Below are positions 1-7,673 of a DNA stretch of 19,775 nt, in pieces. Position 1 is the stretch's first letter, and the number at the start of each line of letters is the position of its first letter. The stretch comes from an uncultured Sphingomonas sp. (lineage in GTDB: Bacteria; Pseudomonadota; Alphaproteobacteria; Sphingomonadales; Sphingomonadaceae): NCBI GenBank assembly GCA_946482655.1, contig CAMLSA010000062.1, positions 1 through 19,775 on the forward strand, read 5' to 3'. The translations under genes were made by a program, and so were the position numbers. The notes below the pieces were generated by a model, which worked only from the letters and a program-made list of their open reading frames with translations, was not told where the DNA came from and made no database searches.

Positions 1-127
1 TGACCGCGATGCCGCTCGCGAAGTCGAGATAGCGTTCACCGCGCTCGCCGATCAGATAGCAGCCTTCGCCTCGCACCGGACGCACGCCGCACCGCGGGTA
101 AACCGGCATGAGCGGGGTGATGGTCAT
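1..127 (-). CDS. argD: Acetylornithine aminotransferase (ArgD), N-terminal part
   Basis: Only the first 42 codons are in the window; the gene continues beyond position 1. The reverse strand reads MTITPLMPVYPRCGVRPVRG and continues to a YLDFASGIAV segment. This is the typical N-terminus of class III PLP-dependent acetylornithine/succinylornithine aminotransferases, which make N-acetylornithine in cytoplasmic arginine synthesis. The start at 127 has an AAGGAG ribosome binding site about 8 nt upstream. The leader between 128 and about 207 is unusually structured (see the leader feature). The PLP lysine and the rest of the fold lie outside, so a related class III aminotransferase cannot be fully excluded, but the N-terminal match is strong. 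Confidence 0.85.
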   Translation of the reverse strand, partial: MTITPLMPVYPRCGVRPVRGEGCYLIGERGERYLDFASGIAV

Positions 128-166
128 GGAAAAAACTCCTTCTTCCCTCTGACAGCTGTTGAACAA

Positions 167-209
167 GCTCCGAAACGCAAAAAGGCGGCCGCCGGCCGCC
201 TGTCGGAGC
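167..209 (-). terminator. Nested hairpin with U-tract in the argD leader (possible attenuator)
   Basis: A perfect 7-bp inverted repeat (gctccga at 167-173, tcggagc at 203-209) encloses a second perfect stem, GGCGGCC-GCC-GGCCGCC at 184-200. On the minus strand the inner GC-rich stem is followed directly by TTTTT, the layout of an intrinsic terminator. Because the neighbouring gene on the far side is on the plus strand, a minus-strand terminator here can only act on argD's own leader transcript. Outer and inner stems can form together, so the arrangement may control termination, RNA stability or ribosome access. No leader peptide was convincingly identified. Confidence 0.45.
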
Positions 210-212
210 GCG

Positions 213-242
213 CATATAGAGAAGCGGGGACATTCTCGTCAA
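213..242 (-). promoter_or_regulatory. Candidate sigma70-type promoter of argD
   Basis: On the minus strand TTGACG (237-242) lies 18 bp before TATATG (213-218). The expected transcription start, near 206-208, falls at the base of the nested hairpin, so the structure would sit at the extreme 5' end of the argD mRNA. This is inferred from motif match and position only. Confidence 0.45.
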
Positions 243-334
243 ACGCTTCGTCGCATCGCGCTGGGAACCTTTTTGAAGAGCTGCTAAAAACCGCCGTATT
301 CCGCCAGATTCGTTACACTCCCATAGGGTATTCG

Positions 335-1327
335 ATGCGCCGCACGTTGGCCTTCTCGCTGCTTGCCGCCACCCAGCCGCTCCAGGCGCAGGAGTTTCTC
401 GTGTCGCCGATCTTCGGCACCGAACTGCGTTATGAGCAATATGCGGCCGACCGCTTTCTTGGCGCCAACGACGCGATACAGTTTCGCGCACGGCCGGGAC
501 TGGGTCTGGCTACCGGCCCCTGGTCGTTCAATGCCGTGAGCGACGCGGCGATCGCGGTACGCCGCAGCGAGACAAGCGCCACGGCGGGGCGCGCGCCGAT
601 CCGCCCCGACGCGGTCCAGCTCGACGAGCTAAAGCTCGAATATTACGGGCTGCCGCGCACCGCGATCAGCGTCGGGCGCCAGCAACTGGGCATCGCCAGC
701 GCCGCGATCACGGGAGACCGTGACGGCCAGCAGACCTTCGATGCGGCGCGCCTGCGATGGAACGGAATTCCAGGGCTCAGCGCCGATCTAGCCTATGCCT
801 GGTCGAGCAGCAGCCTGTGGGCGGCCGACCGGCTGCTCCCCGTCAGCGTGCCCGGCGAGAACATCTTCGCCCAGTTCAACTGGACCAACAGCCTCGGCAC
901 GTTGAGCGGCTATGCCTACCAGATCGACCAGCGCAACACCGATGATAGCCAGTTCCGCCTGCTCAACCAGGTATATGGCGCTCGCTTCAGCGGCAGCCGG
1001 AAGATCGGTGAGGACATCAAGCTGGCCTATTCGATGGGCTTCGTCCGCCAGACCGGTTCGCTCGCCAACCCAGCCGGTACCGCCCCGACCTATTGGCAGA
1101 TCGGCAACCGTCTCGACTTCAGCGACCTGACAGCGTCGCAGATCAGCTATCGCCGGTTCGCCGCGAACGGCATCAGCACGCTCAACGGCAACACGCTGAG
1201 CCTAGCGACGAGCGCGACACGCGGGAAGGTGACGCTGGGCGCGGCCTATAATGATTTCCGACCGGTGCCCGACACCGGAGCGATCTCGACTAGAAACGTT
1301 CGCATCTCGCTCGGGCTGCTGTTCTGA
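335..1327 (+). CDS. Outer membrane beta-barrel protein, alginate-export-like
   Basis: A 330-residue secreted protein. Residues 1-18 form a Sec signal peptide (MRRTLAFSLLAATQPLQA, cleavage before QEF). The body shows alternating polar/aromatic strands and ends in LGLLF, a C-terminal phenylalanine typical of BAM-inserted barrels. The stretch around residues 97-145 (LKLEYYGLPRTAISVGRQQL, then DGQQTFDAARLRWNGIPGL) resembles the alginate export (AlgE-like) family common in sphingomonads, though the protein is shorter than many members. The start has an AGGG about 9 nt upstream. A weak promoter candidate, TTGAAG-18-TATTCC, lies at 273-302. The gene stands alone, divergent from argD. Substrate is unknown; a general porin is the alternative. 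Confidence 0.7.
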   Translation: MRRTLAFSLLAATQPLQAQEFLVSPIFGTELRYEQYAADRFLGANDAIQFRARPGLGLATGPWSFNAVSDAAIAVRRSETSATAGRAPIRPDAVQLDELKLEYYGLPRTAISVGRQQLGIASAAITGDRDGQQTFDAARLRWNGIPGLSADLAYAWSSSSLWAADRLLPVSVPGENIFAQFNWTNSLGTLSGYAYQIDQRNTDDSQFRLLNQVYGARFSGSRKIGEDIKLAYSMGFVRQTGSLANPAGTAPTYWQIGNRLDFSDLTASQISYRRFAANGISTLNGNTLSLATSATRGKVTLGAAYNDFRPVPDTGAISTRNVRISLGLLF

Positions 1328-1438
1328 TCCGGCCGCGTCCGGACCCATGGCGTTCATCGGCTATATCCTTCGCGTCACGGCAAGCGGCGGAGCGGGCCGG
1401 GCCGCCATTCGTTCGTCGGTTCCATTCATGGGAGAGAA

Positions 1439-1678
1439 ATGATGGACAAGGCCAATTTCGCACCGGGCCATGACCGCGATGACAGCGACCTGCACGATGG
1501 CCCGCCGACGCCGTCCCAGTCGGGGAGCTTCGGCGGCAGCATCGGCGCCGAGGTCGGCTCACGCGATGAAGCCAAGACGGCACGCGGCGCGGATCCCGAG
1601 CATACCCGCGCAACCAAGGCCGACAAGGTTCAGCCCCGCATCCCGACGCGTGCCGACCACGACGGCGGCCGGAAATGA
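1439..1678 (+). CDS. Small hydrophilic disordered protein
   Basis: A 79-residue protein beginning MMDKANFAPGHDRDDSDLHD. It is rich in Asp, Gly, Ser, Pro, Arg and Lys, has no hydrophobic core or membrane segment, and is probably intrinsically disordered. The start is a double ATG preceded by GGGAGAG. Its stop overlaps the next gene's start (ATGA at 1675-1678), so the two are probably translationally coupled. Start context and composition resemble the small protein at 2635. I recognise no named family; small polypeptides of this kind are common in sphingomonads. A stress-related role is only a guess. Confidence 0.6.
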   Translation: MMDKANFAPGHDRDDSDLHDGPPTPSQSGSFGGSIGAEVGSRDEAKTARGADPEHTRATKADKVQPRIPTRADHDGGRK

Positions 1679-2142
1679 CGAACGACGCGGACGGCGCCCG
1701 CACCGGCGGCTGCTTGTGCGGCGCCGTTCGCTACCGGCTGCTGAGCGAGCCGTTCGACGCGGGATATTGCCACTGCCGGATGTGCCAGCTGTTCAGCGGT
1801 GCGCCCGTGATGGCGTTCGCCAGCATCCCGCGAAGCGATTTCCGGCTGGACCGGGGCAGTCCCGGCCGCCGCAAGTCATCCGAGTCCGGCGAACGTTGGT
1901 TCTGCCGCGATTGCGGCACGGCCCTCGCGATGCGGGTGAGCTATCAGCCCGATATGATCGACTTCACGATCGCGACTCTCGACGATCCCATCGATCTCCC
2001 CCCGGCCTTCCACATCTGGAGGGAGAGCCGTGTCGGCTGGTTCGACACGATCGACGCCCTGCCGCGTCACGAGCGCGCCCGCCCCAAGACCATGACGCGC
2101 TGTCCGGAAATCGCGAGAGGTGCCGAAGCGATTCGCGCCTAA
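1675..2142 (+). CDS. GFA / CENP-V domain zinc-binding protein
   Basis: A 155-residue protein with the cysteine pattern of the GFA (glutathione-dependent formaldehyde-activating enzyme-like) family: GGCLCGAVRY (C13, C15), CHCRMCQ (C32, C34, C37) and FCRDCGTAL (C77, C80). These are the two zinc sites of the fold, and the length is normal for the family. Most members have no proven substrate, and the name should not be read as proof of formaldehyde-glutathione chemistry. Translation is likely coupled to the small gene upstream through the ATGA overlap. The 3' end overlaps by 3 nt the stop codon of the convergent copper-binding protein gene. Confidence 0.85.
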   Translation: MTNDADGARTGGCLCGAVRYRLLSEPFDAGYCHCRMCQLFSGAPVMAFASIPRSDFRLDRGSPGRRKSSESGERWFCRDCGTALAMRVSYQPDMIDFTIATLDDPIDLPPAFHIWRESRVGWFDTIDALPRHERARPKTMTRCPEIARGAEAIRA

Positions 2143-2528
2143 TTGACCGTGGGTAACGCGCTACGGCAATCGGCGGCACATTCCCGGCACATTTCGGCGG
2201 ACAGCCGACAATGATCATTGTCATGTTTCGCGCATTCGTCGGCGCAAAGCTCGCATGTCCGCATGCAGGTCTCGAGCATGGCCCGCAGCACCTCGATATT
2301 CTGTCCCGTCCGGCGCACCGCCACCCGCGCAGTCGCTTCGCAGATGTCGGCGCAGTCCAGGCAGCTGCGGATACACTGCCGCATATCCATTTTCTCGGCG
2401 ACACAGGCATCGGCGCAGCTGACGCACATCTCGGCACAGAACATGGCGTGCCGAGCCGCCGTAGCGAGGGATTCGTTAAGATTGCCGGCGACATCGGGAT
2501 GTGCCGCGATCATCTGGTGAATCGACAT
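2139..2528 (-). CDS. Cys-rich four-helix bundle copper-binding protein (DUF326/Csp-like)
   Basis: A 129-residue protein with repeated Cys motifs on predicted helices: CAEMCVSCADAC, CIRSCLDCADIC, CMRTCELCADEC and CRLSAEMCRECAADC. The CxxxC/CxxC spacing repeated on four helices matches DUF326 and the Csp copper storage proteins, in which the core of a four-helix bundle is lined with Cys thiolates that bind many Cu(I) ions. There is no signal peptide, so it is probably a cytosolic Csp3-type protein. His residues near the N-terminus (H4, H10, H27) may help load metal. The start at 2528 has GGAG about 8 nt upstream. It is transcribed alone, convergent with the GFA gene. Metal identity is inferred from family. 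Confidence 0.85.
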   Translation of the reverse strand: MSIHQMIAAHPDVAGNLNESLATAARHAMFCAEMCVSCADACVAEKMDMRQCIRSCLDCADICEATARVAVRRTGQNIEVLRAMLETCMRTCELCADECAKHDNDHCRLSAEMCRECAADCRSALPTVN

Positions 2529-2588
2529 GATTTAGCTCCAGGGACTGATCCAAGTTACCCGAATGACAGGGAATGTCGGACGAACTGG

Positions 2589-2613
2589 GGAACGTCGGCC
2601 GCCAAGACCGGTT
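2589..2613 (+). promoter_or_regulatory. Candidate EcfG-type (general stress) promoter
   Basis: GGAAC (2589-2593) is separated by 16 nt from GGTT (2610-2613), close to the alphaproteobacterial EcfG consensus GGAAC-N16/17-CGTT with one mismatch in the -10. It ends 21 nt before the ATG at 2635, leaving a short leader carrying the ribosome binding site. Motif match only. Confidence 0.3.
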
Positions 2614-2634
2614 CCTCTTCTGGAGAGGAGACGA

Positions 2635-2862
2635 ATGATGGAACGCGACAATCCGAACATCTCGACCGAGCATCAGCCCAAGGGCTCCGCGCGCAACCCG
2701 AGCGATACGCTCGATCGCGCCGCCGACAGCACCGACTATCACAATGGCGGCGATCGCGGCCGCGGCGCCGAGGAGGCGCGCACCCAAAACAAGACGGACA
2801 GCATGACCGCGAACATCGACGAGGAGGGCAACCCGATTCCGCCTGAGGGAGGCCCGCGATGA
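2635..2862 (+). CDS. Small hydrophilic disordered protein
   Basis: A 75-residue protein beginning MMERDNPNISTEHQPKGSAR. It is charged and rich in Asn, Asp, Glu, Gly and Arg, with no hydrophobic core. The reading frame is open further upstream (to 2563), but the strong GAGAGGAG site 4 nt before the double ATG places the start at 2635. Its start context resembles that of the small gene at 1439, suggesting the two belong to one type. Its stop overlaps the next start (ATGA, 2859-2862). A possible EcfG promoter precedes it, so a general stress role is an inference. Family not recognised. Confidence 0.6.
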   Translation: MMERDNPNISTEHQPKGSARNPSDTLDRAADSTDYHNGGDRGRGAEEARTQNKTDSMTANIDEEGNPIPPEGGPR

Positions 2863-2981
2863 ACGGCGGCGACAAGAACGGCGGGCCCGGCGATGCCGAT
2901 AACCAGGACCAGTCGACACCGGAGCCCGCCGAGGGCGGCAACGACAAGCCGCCACCCGATGAAGGCTCACCGGAAGGCTGA
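2859..2981 (+). CDS. Very small acidic disordered protein
   Basis: A 40-residue open frame starting MNGGDKNGGPGDADNQDQST, composed almost only of Gly, Asp, Glu, Pro, Asn and Lys. It begins in the ATGA overlap with the preceding gene, the usual layout for translational coupling. No family is recognised and the protein would not fold on its own. Support comes from overlap and GC-rich third positions; it is too short to be sure. Confidence 0.45.
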   Translation: MNGGDKNGGPGDADNQDQSTPEPAEGGNDKPPPDEGSPEG

Positions 2982-3024
2982 TCTCCTTGCCGCGCCGGCT
3001 GTTGGCGGCTAAGGGCCGCCGGTC

Positions 3025-4425
3025 ATGCAATATGTCAGCACCAGGGGTAGCGCGCCCCGCCTTGGATTCGAAGATGTCACGCTGGCGGGGCTCGCCTCCG
3101 ACGGCGGCCTCTATGTGCCGGAAAGCTGGCCGAGCTTCAGCAAGGCCGAGATCGCCGATCTGCGCGGGCTTTCCTATGTCGACACCGCGGTCGCGGTAAT
3201 GCGCCCGTTCGTAGCAGGCGCGCTCGACGAGGCCGCGCTGAAGAGCCTATGCGAGGCCGCTTATGGCCGCTTCGCCCACGCTGGCGTCGTGCCGCTCAAG
3301 CAGCTCGATCATCGCCAATGGCTGCTTGAGTTGTTCCATGGGCCAACGCTCGCCTTCAAGGACGTGGCGCTTCAATTGCTCGGCCTCCTGTTCGAGCGCT
3401 TCCTGGCGGATCGCGACACCCATTTGACCGTGATCGGCGCGACCAGCGGCGACACCGGCTCGGCCGCGATCGACGCGCTTGCCGGCCGCGCCAAGGTCGA
3501 TATCTTCATGCTCCACCCCAAGGGTCGGGTGTCCGAGGTGCAGCGGCGGCAGATGACCACCGTGCTGGCGCCAAACGTCCACAATATCGCGATCGAAGGC
3601 AGCTTCGACGATGCCCAGGCGTTGGTGAAGGCCATGTTCGCGGACAAGGCCTTTGCCGGCCGCTTCAACCTGTCGGCGGTCAACTCGATCAACTGGGCGC
3701 GTCTGATGGCCCAGATCGTCTATTATTTCTATGCCGGCGCGCAGCTCGGCGCCCCCGATCGGAAAATCGCCTTCTCGGTGCCCACCGGCAATTTCGGCGA
3801 TGTCTTTGCGGGCTACGCCGCTGCCAGGATGGGGCTGCCGATCGAGCGGCTGATCGTCGCCACCAACGTCAACGACATCCTTCACCGCGCGCTTTCGGCC
3901 GGCGACTATTCGGTGGGGTCGGTGACGCCGACCGCGGCGCCTTCCATGGACATCCAGGTCAGCTCGAACTTCGAACGGCTGCTGTTCGATCTCCACGGGC
4001 GCGATGGCTCGGCGCTTTCGGCCGCGATGAAGGGCTTCGAGGCGAACAAGCGCCTCAACCTGCCGGAGCGGATGCGCGACGAGGCGGGCGCTCTGTTCAG
4101 CAGCGCGCGCATCGACGCCGACCGGATGCAGCTCGCCATGCGCTGGGCGCATGACCGCGCCAATGAGACGATAGACCCGCACAGCGCGATCGGCCTCGCC
4201 GCGGCGCAGGATGCCGAGCTCGATCGTTCGATCCCGATCGTGACGCTGGCCACCGCGCACCCCGCCAAGTTCGGCGACGCGGTCGAGCGGGCGACCGGGA
4301 TCAGGCCCGTCCTGCCCGCCCGGATCGGCGCATTGTTCGAGCGGCAGGAGCGCTACACGGTCCTCCCGGCCGAGATCGACGCGATCGAATCCTTCGTCGC
4401 CGATCAGGCGGTCCCGGCGGCCTGA
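3025..4425 (+). CDS. thrC: Threonine synthase
   Basis: A 466-residue PLP enzyme that converts O-phosphohomoserine to threonine in the cytoplasm, the last step of threonine synthesis. It begins MQYVSTRGSAPRLGF and has the N-terminal SDGGLYVPESWP segment typical of threonine synthases. The PLP lysine is K112 in HGPTLAFKDVALQ. The phosphate-binding loop is TSGDTGSA (about 140-147). The SVPTGNFGDVFAGY segment near residue 250 is also conserved. Length matches the long bacterial and fungal class. A purine-rich AAGGGC lies upstream of the ATG. It leads a tight run: the M16 peptidase starts 4 nt after its stop. Confidence 0.95.
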   Translation: MQYVSTRGSAPRLGFEDVTLAGLASDGGLYVPESWPSFSKAEIADLRGLSYVDTAVAVMRPFVAGALDEAALKSLCEAAYGRFAHAGVVPLKQLDHRQWLLELFHGPTLAFKDVALQLLGLLFERFLADRDTHLTVIGATSGDTGSAAIDALAGRAKVDIFMLHPKGRVSEVQRRQMTTVLAPNVHNIAIEGSFDDAQALVKAMFADKAFAGRFNLSAVNSINWARLMAQIVYYFYAGAQLGAPDRKIAFSVPTGNFGDVFAGYAAARMGLPIERLIVATNVNDILHRALSAGDYSVGSVTPTAAPSMDIQVSSNFERLLFDLHGRDGSALSAAMKGFEANKRLNLPERMRDEAGALFSSARIDADRMQLAMRWAHDRANETIDPHSAIGLAAAQDAELDRSIPIVTLATAHPAKFGDAVERATGIRPVLPARIGALFERQERYTVLPAEIDAIESFVADQAVPAA

Positions 4426-4429
4426 TCGC

Positions 4430-5662
4430 ATGCCGGGCCCGCATCTCCACCGGCTGGCCAATGGCTTCACCATCGCCGCCGAACCGATGGCGGGGGTCGA
4501 GACGATCTCTGTCGGCCTTCACGTCGATTGCGGCGCGCGGCACGAGGAAGCGCGCATCAACGGGCTCGCCCATCTGTTCGAGCATATGGTGTTCAAGGGC
4601 GCCGGCGGACGCAATGCGCGTGAGATTTCGGAGACGGTGGAGAATGTCGGCGGCTATCTCAACGCCTACACATCGCGCGACCAGACCGCCTTCCAGGCGC
4701 GGCTGCTCGCCGAGAATCTCGATCTCGGCGTCGAACTGATCGCCGATCTCGTCCGCAAGCCCCATTTCGATGCGGGCGATCTGGCCCGCGAGAAGGATGT
4801 CGTGCTGCAGGAACTGGGCGAGGCGCGCGATCTGCCCGACGATATCATCAACGACCATTTTCATATGACCGCGTGGCCGGGCCAGGCCTTCGGCCGCCCG
4901 GTGCTCGGCGACGAGAACAGCATCGCGGCGATCTCGGTCGACGATCTCCATGGCTGGACGCGCAAATATTATCGCCCGCAGGGGATGGTGCTGGCGGCGG
5001 CGGGCAAGCTCGATGTCGAGCAGCTCGTCGCTATGGCCGAAGTGCGCTTCGGCGACATGGAGCCGGCGCCGCGCCCGGTGCCCGAGCTCGCTGTCTACCA
5101 AGGCGGCGTCTTCGTCGAGCGGCGGCGGCTCGAGTCGGCGCATATCCTGTTCGGCTATGAAGGCGTCGGCTATTTCGACCCCGATTATTATCCGCTGATG
5201 CTGTTCAGCCAGGCGGCGGGCGAAGGCAGCTCGTCACGGTTGTTCCAGTCGGTCCGCGAAGATCGCGGCCTCGCCTATTCCGTGGGCAGCTCGGTCGCGG
5301 CATGGCGCGACACCGGCATGCTCACCGTCTATCTCGCCACCGCGCGGCGCGAGGCACAGCACGCCGCCGATCTGTCGCGTGACATATTGCGCGGCGCGGC
5401 GGCGGCGATGACGCCCGCCGAGCTGGCCCGCGCCAAGGCGCAGATCCGCGCGACCATTCTCATGACGCTCGAATCGGTGCAGGGCCGCACCGACCGGCTG
5501 GGGTTCCAGACCCTGGTCTACGGCCATCCGCTGGACCCGGCGGCGATCATCGCGAAGCTCGACGCCTGCACGCTCGATCAGGTCCGCGGCGTCGCCGCCC
5601 GCCTGCTGGAGGGCCGAGAGACGCTGGCGACGGTGGGTCCCGAGCTCAAGGCGGCGGCGTGA
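4430..5662 (+). CDS. M16 family zinc peptidase (processing-peptidase-like)
   Basis: A 410-residue peptidase of the pitrilysin/insulinase family. The inverted zinc motif HLFEH is at residues 48-52, with E51 as catalytic base, and the third ligand is E128 in VVLQELGEARD, 76 residues later as in active M16 enzymes. The C-terminal M16_C domain covers about 165-345, with the RGLAYSVGS stretch typical of active M16B peptidases. There is no signal peptide, so it is likely cytoplasmic. Length fits single-chain bacterial homologues of mitochondrial processing peptidase beta. It is probably cotranscribed with thrC, a frequent pairing in alphaproteobacteria; the substrate is unknown. Confidence 0.9.
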   Translation: MPGPHLHRLANGFTIAAEPMAGVETISVGLHVDCGARHEEARINGLAHLFEHMVFKGAGGRNAREISETVENVGGYLNAYTSRDQTAFQARLLAENLDLGVELIADLVRKPHFDAGDLAREKDVVLQELGEARDLPDDIINDHFHMTAWPGQAFGRPVLGDENSIAAISVDDLHGWTRKYYRPQGMVLAAAGKLDVEQLVAMAEVRFGDMEPAPRPVPELAVYQGGVFVERRRLESAHILFGYEGVGYFDPDYYPLMLFSQAAGEGSSSRLFQSVREDRGLAYSVGSSVAAWRDTGMLTVYLATARREAQHAADLSRDILRGAAAAMTPAELARAKAQIRATILMTLESVQGRTDRLGFQTLVYGHPLDPAAIIAKLDACTLDQVRGVAARLLEGRETLATVGPELKAAA

Positions 5663-5675
5663 GTTTCCCGGACTG

Positions 5676-6542
5676 ATGCAGCTTGCCACGCTCATCGCCG
5701 AGCCCTGGGACGATTACGGCCTCGTCGACTCGGGCCATGGCCGCAAGCTCGAACGCTATGGCCGCTTCCGGTTCATCCGCCCCGAGCCGCAGGCGATGTG
5801 GGCGCCGGCCTCGGCCCATTGGGAAGCCGATGGCGACTTCATCGGCGCTTCCGACGAGGAGGGCGGCGGCAAATGGCATTTGTCGCGCGACGTGCCGCGC
5901 GGCGGCTGGCACATGCGCTGGGAGGAGGTCCGCTTCACCGCGCAGAACACCCCCTTCCGCCACCTCGCCTTCTTCCCCGACATGGCGCCGCAATGGACCT
6001 GGATGCGCGACCGGACCGGCGATGGCGACGAGGTGATGAACCTGTTCGGCTATACCGGGGTCGGCACGCTGGCGCTCGCCGCCAGGGGCGCCAAGCTCAC
6101 CCATGTCGACGCCTCCAGGAAATCGGTCGACGCCGCCAAGGCCAACGCCTTCCTCAGCGACATGGCCGACCGCCCGATCCGCTGGATGGTCGACGACGCC
6201 GCCAAGTTCACCGCCCGCGAGGTGCGCCGCGGCCGCCGCTATGACGGCATCTTCCTCGACCCGCCCAAATTCGGGCGCGGCCCCGACGGCGAGACCTGGC
6301 GGCTCGAGGAAGGCCTGTCCGGCCTGATCGCCGACTGCCGCGCCCTGCTCGACGACAAATCCAAATTCCTCGTCCTCACCGCCTACGCGATCCGCATGTC
6401 GGCGCTCGCGATCGGCGAACTGCTCGGCCAGGCGATGACCGGTCTCGGCGGCACGGTCGAGGTCGGCGAGATGGCGGTCCGGGAGGAAGCGCGCGGGCTG
6501 CTGCTGCCCACGGCCATCTTCGCGCGGTGGCGGCGGGATTAA
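5676..6542 (+). CDS. Class I SAM-dependent methyltransferase (RlmI-like catalytic domain)
   Basis: A 288-residue methyltransferase. The SAM-binding motif I is NLFGYTGVGTLALAARGA (122-139), followed by an acidic HVDAS strand end. The catalytic motif DPPKFGRGPDGETW is at 195-208. This arrangement matches the domain of rRNA cytosine-C5 methyltransferases of the RlmI/RlmK type, but the N-terminal PUA domain is missing, so the target is not established. It starts 13 nt after the M16 gene. Its stop overlaps the convergent 60-residue gene by 4 nt. A decayed copy of its last about 146 bp lies at 7765-7908. Confidence 0.88.
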   Translation: MQLATLIAEPWDDYGLVDSGHGRKLERYGRFRFIRPEPQAMWAPASAHWEADGDFIGASDEEGGGKWHLSRDVPRGGWHMRWEEVRFTAQNTPFRHLAFFPDMAPQWTWMRDRTGDGDEVMNLFGYTGVGTLALAARGAKLTHVDASRKSVDAAKANAFLSDMADRPIRWMVDDAAKFTAREVRRGRRYDGIFLDPPKFGRGPDGETWRLEEGLSGLIADCRALLDDKSKFLVLTAYAIRMSALAIGELLGQAMTGLGGTVEVGEMAVREEARGLLLPTAIFARWRRD

Positions 6543-6721
6543 CTCTTCTTATTGTCGAACTGCCGAACCCAAACGGCCAGTGCCGCCGTTCCAGGGATAA
6601 TTACCCAGGCAACCCAAGCAAACAGGGGGCCGTGTGGCGAATGCCTCACACAGCTTCTAAGGAGCAACAGCCAGACGGTGATTGAGAACAGCCAGAAGGT
6701 CAGCCATCGAAGGACCTTCAT
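6539..6721 (-). CDS. Small two-TM protein, probable immunity partner of cassette 1
   Basis: A 60-residue protein with two hydrophobic segments, about 5-21 (RWLTFWLFSITVWLLLL) and about 31-52 (PLFAWVAWVIIPGTAALAVW), and a charged C-terminus. Its ATG overlaps the stop of the larger gene upstream (ATGA, 6718-6721) and has GGGAGG about 9 nt before it, so the pair is probably translationally coupled. Small membrane proteins directly after a toxin-like gene are often immunity proteins against toxins acting at the envelope; that role is inferred from layout. Its stop codon is formed by the last bases of the convergent methyltransferase gene. Family not recognised. Confidence 0.6.
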   Translation of the reverse strand: MKVLRWLTFWLFSITVWLLLLRSCVRHSPHGPLFAWVAWVIIPGTAALAVWVRQFDNKKS

Positions 6722-7608
6722 CTCCTCTTGCCTCCCTTTTTGTACCGATAAGACTTGAGCATCTCTTTAGAAGCGCCTTTTGCGAACGCCTCATACAGAT
6801 TGGCATTATAGCCATCCATGCTCGATAATAGGCCTCCCACGAAGTGAGTGCCGTATGGAGAGTAAAAGCCGGCTGCTTCATCAGAAGCAAACTGTCCTGT
6901 GTGATAAGCTTCTTCGAACGGCGCGGGAGAGGCGAAACTCGCATATTCGGCAAATTTTTCCGGCTTGACCGACACCGTGCTTCCCTGCGTCACCGCCTCG
7001 ATATCATCTTCATCAAATGCGAAGCGTGTGAAGAAGCCAGCCTCCTTGTCGAGGCCACTGACATATTTCAAATCATCCAATTGGCTGGTAGGCAATCCGC
7101 GAGCGGCCAATTGCTCCTTTAGGAATTTCCTCTGTTCAGCGGTTGGTCGATAGGTAAGTTGGCCATCTTCCCTCCGGATTCCCAACTGTGCCCGAAGACG
7201 TGCTTCCAGCTTAGCGGGCGACGGCCCGAACTCCGGCCGCCGCATACCCATCACGGCTTCAGGAGAAATCATGCGATTTCCCCTGGAAAGGGCCTGGGCC
7301 GGTGCCATTGTCGTCATCTTCAAATGCGTATTCGGATCAGAGGGCGATTTCGGCCACCTCGTTGACTTTGGAACTGCCGTCGAAGGCTGCGCCAGATACC
7401 CGCGCAGGTTCTGCTCCAATTCGGATGCCCGGAGGCCAAATTCAGGATGCTTCTTCCTTGCTGCCGCCCGTGGTGCATTCTGCTTCGCCTCTTGCCGCAG
7501 CATCCTTCCCCAGTAGGAGCGCGGTTCATCGTCCGGACCCACGTCATTTGCCCCTGGTATCCACTGCGAATACCGAATCCAGCCATGCTTGTCGGATTTA
7601 TGGCCCAC
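6718..7608 (-). CDS. Toxin-like effector protein, cassette 1 (PRSYW motif)
   Basis: I recognise no named family. The GTG at 7608 is preferred over the ATG at 7635 because an AAGGAG lies 6 nt before it and nothing similar precedes the ATG; this gives 296 residues. Near residue 29 is PRSYWGRMLRQEAK, shared with the cassette 2 protein (PRSYWDRLMMEQEAR). A repeat of the type PEFG-x5-LE-x2-LR-x2-L occurs twice, about residues 55-75 and 125-145. The C-terminus has PFEEAYHTGQF, GFYSPYG and GYNANLYEAFAKGAS, reminiscent of zincin-like toxin domains (H-x2-Q, then Y-x2-N-x2-E) but without the first His of HExxH. There is no signal peptide. Composition is AT-richer than the flanks. A secreted effector is inferred. 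Confidence 0.6.
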   Translation of the reverse strand: MGHKSDKHGWIRYSQWIPGANDVGPDDEPRSYWGRMLRQEAKQNAPRAAARKKHPEFGLRASELEQNLRGYLAQPSTAVPKSTRWPKSPSDPNTHLKMTTMAPAQALSRGNRMISPEAVMGMRRPEFGPSPAKLEARLRAQLGIRREDGQLTYRPTAEQRKFLKEQLAARGLPTSQLDDLKYVSGLDKEAGFFTRFAFDEDDIEAVTQGSTVSVKPEKFAEYASFASPAPFEEAYHTGQFASDEAAGFYSPYGTHFVGGLLSSMDGYNANLYEAFAKGASKEMLKSYRYKKGGKRR

Positions 7609-7673
7609 TTCCTTCTCCTTGCGACGCAGCAACATCGCTGCCCATCACTTCTAACTGCGAACAGGGAAAATAG

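Noticed and set aside
36..491. 151-codon minus-strand frame covering the argD leader, and a leader peptide within it (MSPLLYMRAPTGG)
   Set aside because: The frame overlaps argD and the outer membrane protein gene. The putative leader peptide would start upstream of the predicted -10, so it would not be on the mRNA.
3247..4473. 408-codon minus-strand frame opposite thrC
   Set aside because: It mirrors thrC codons, has no recognisable domain and no ribosome site; thrC is complete and certain.
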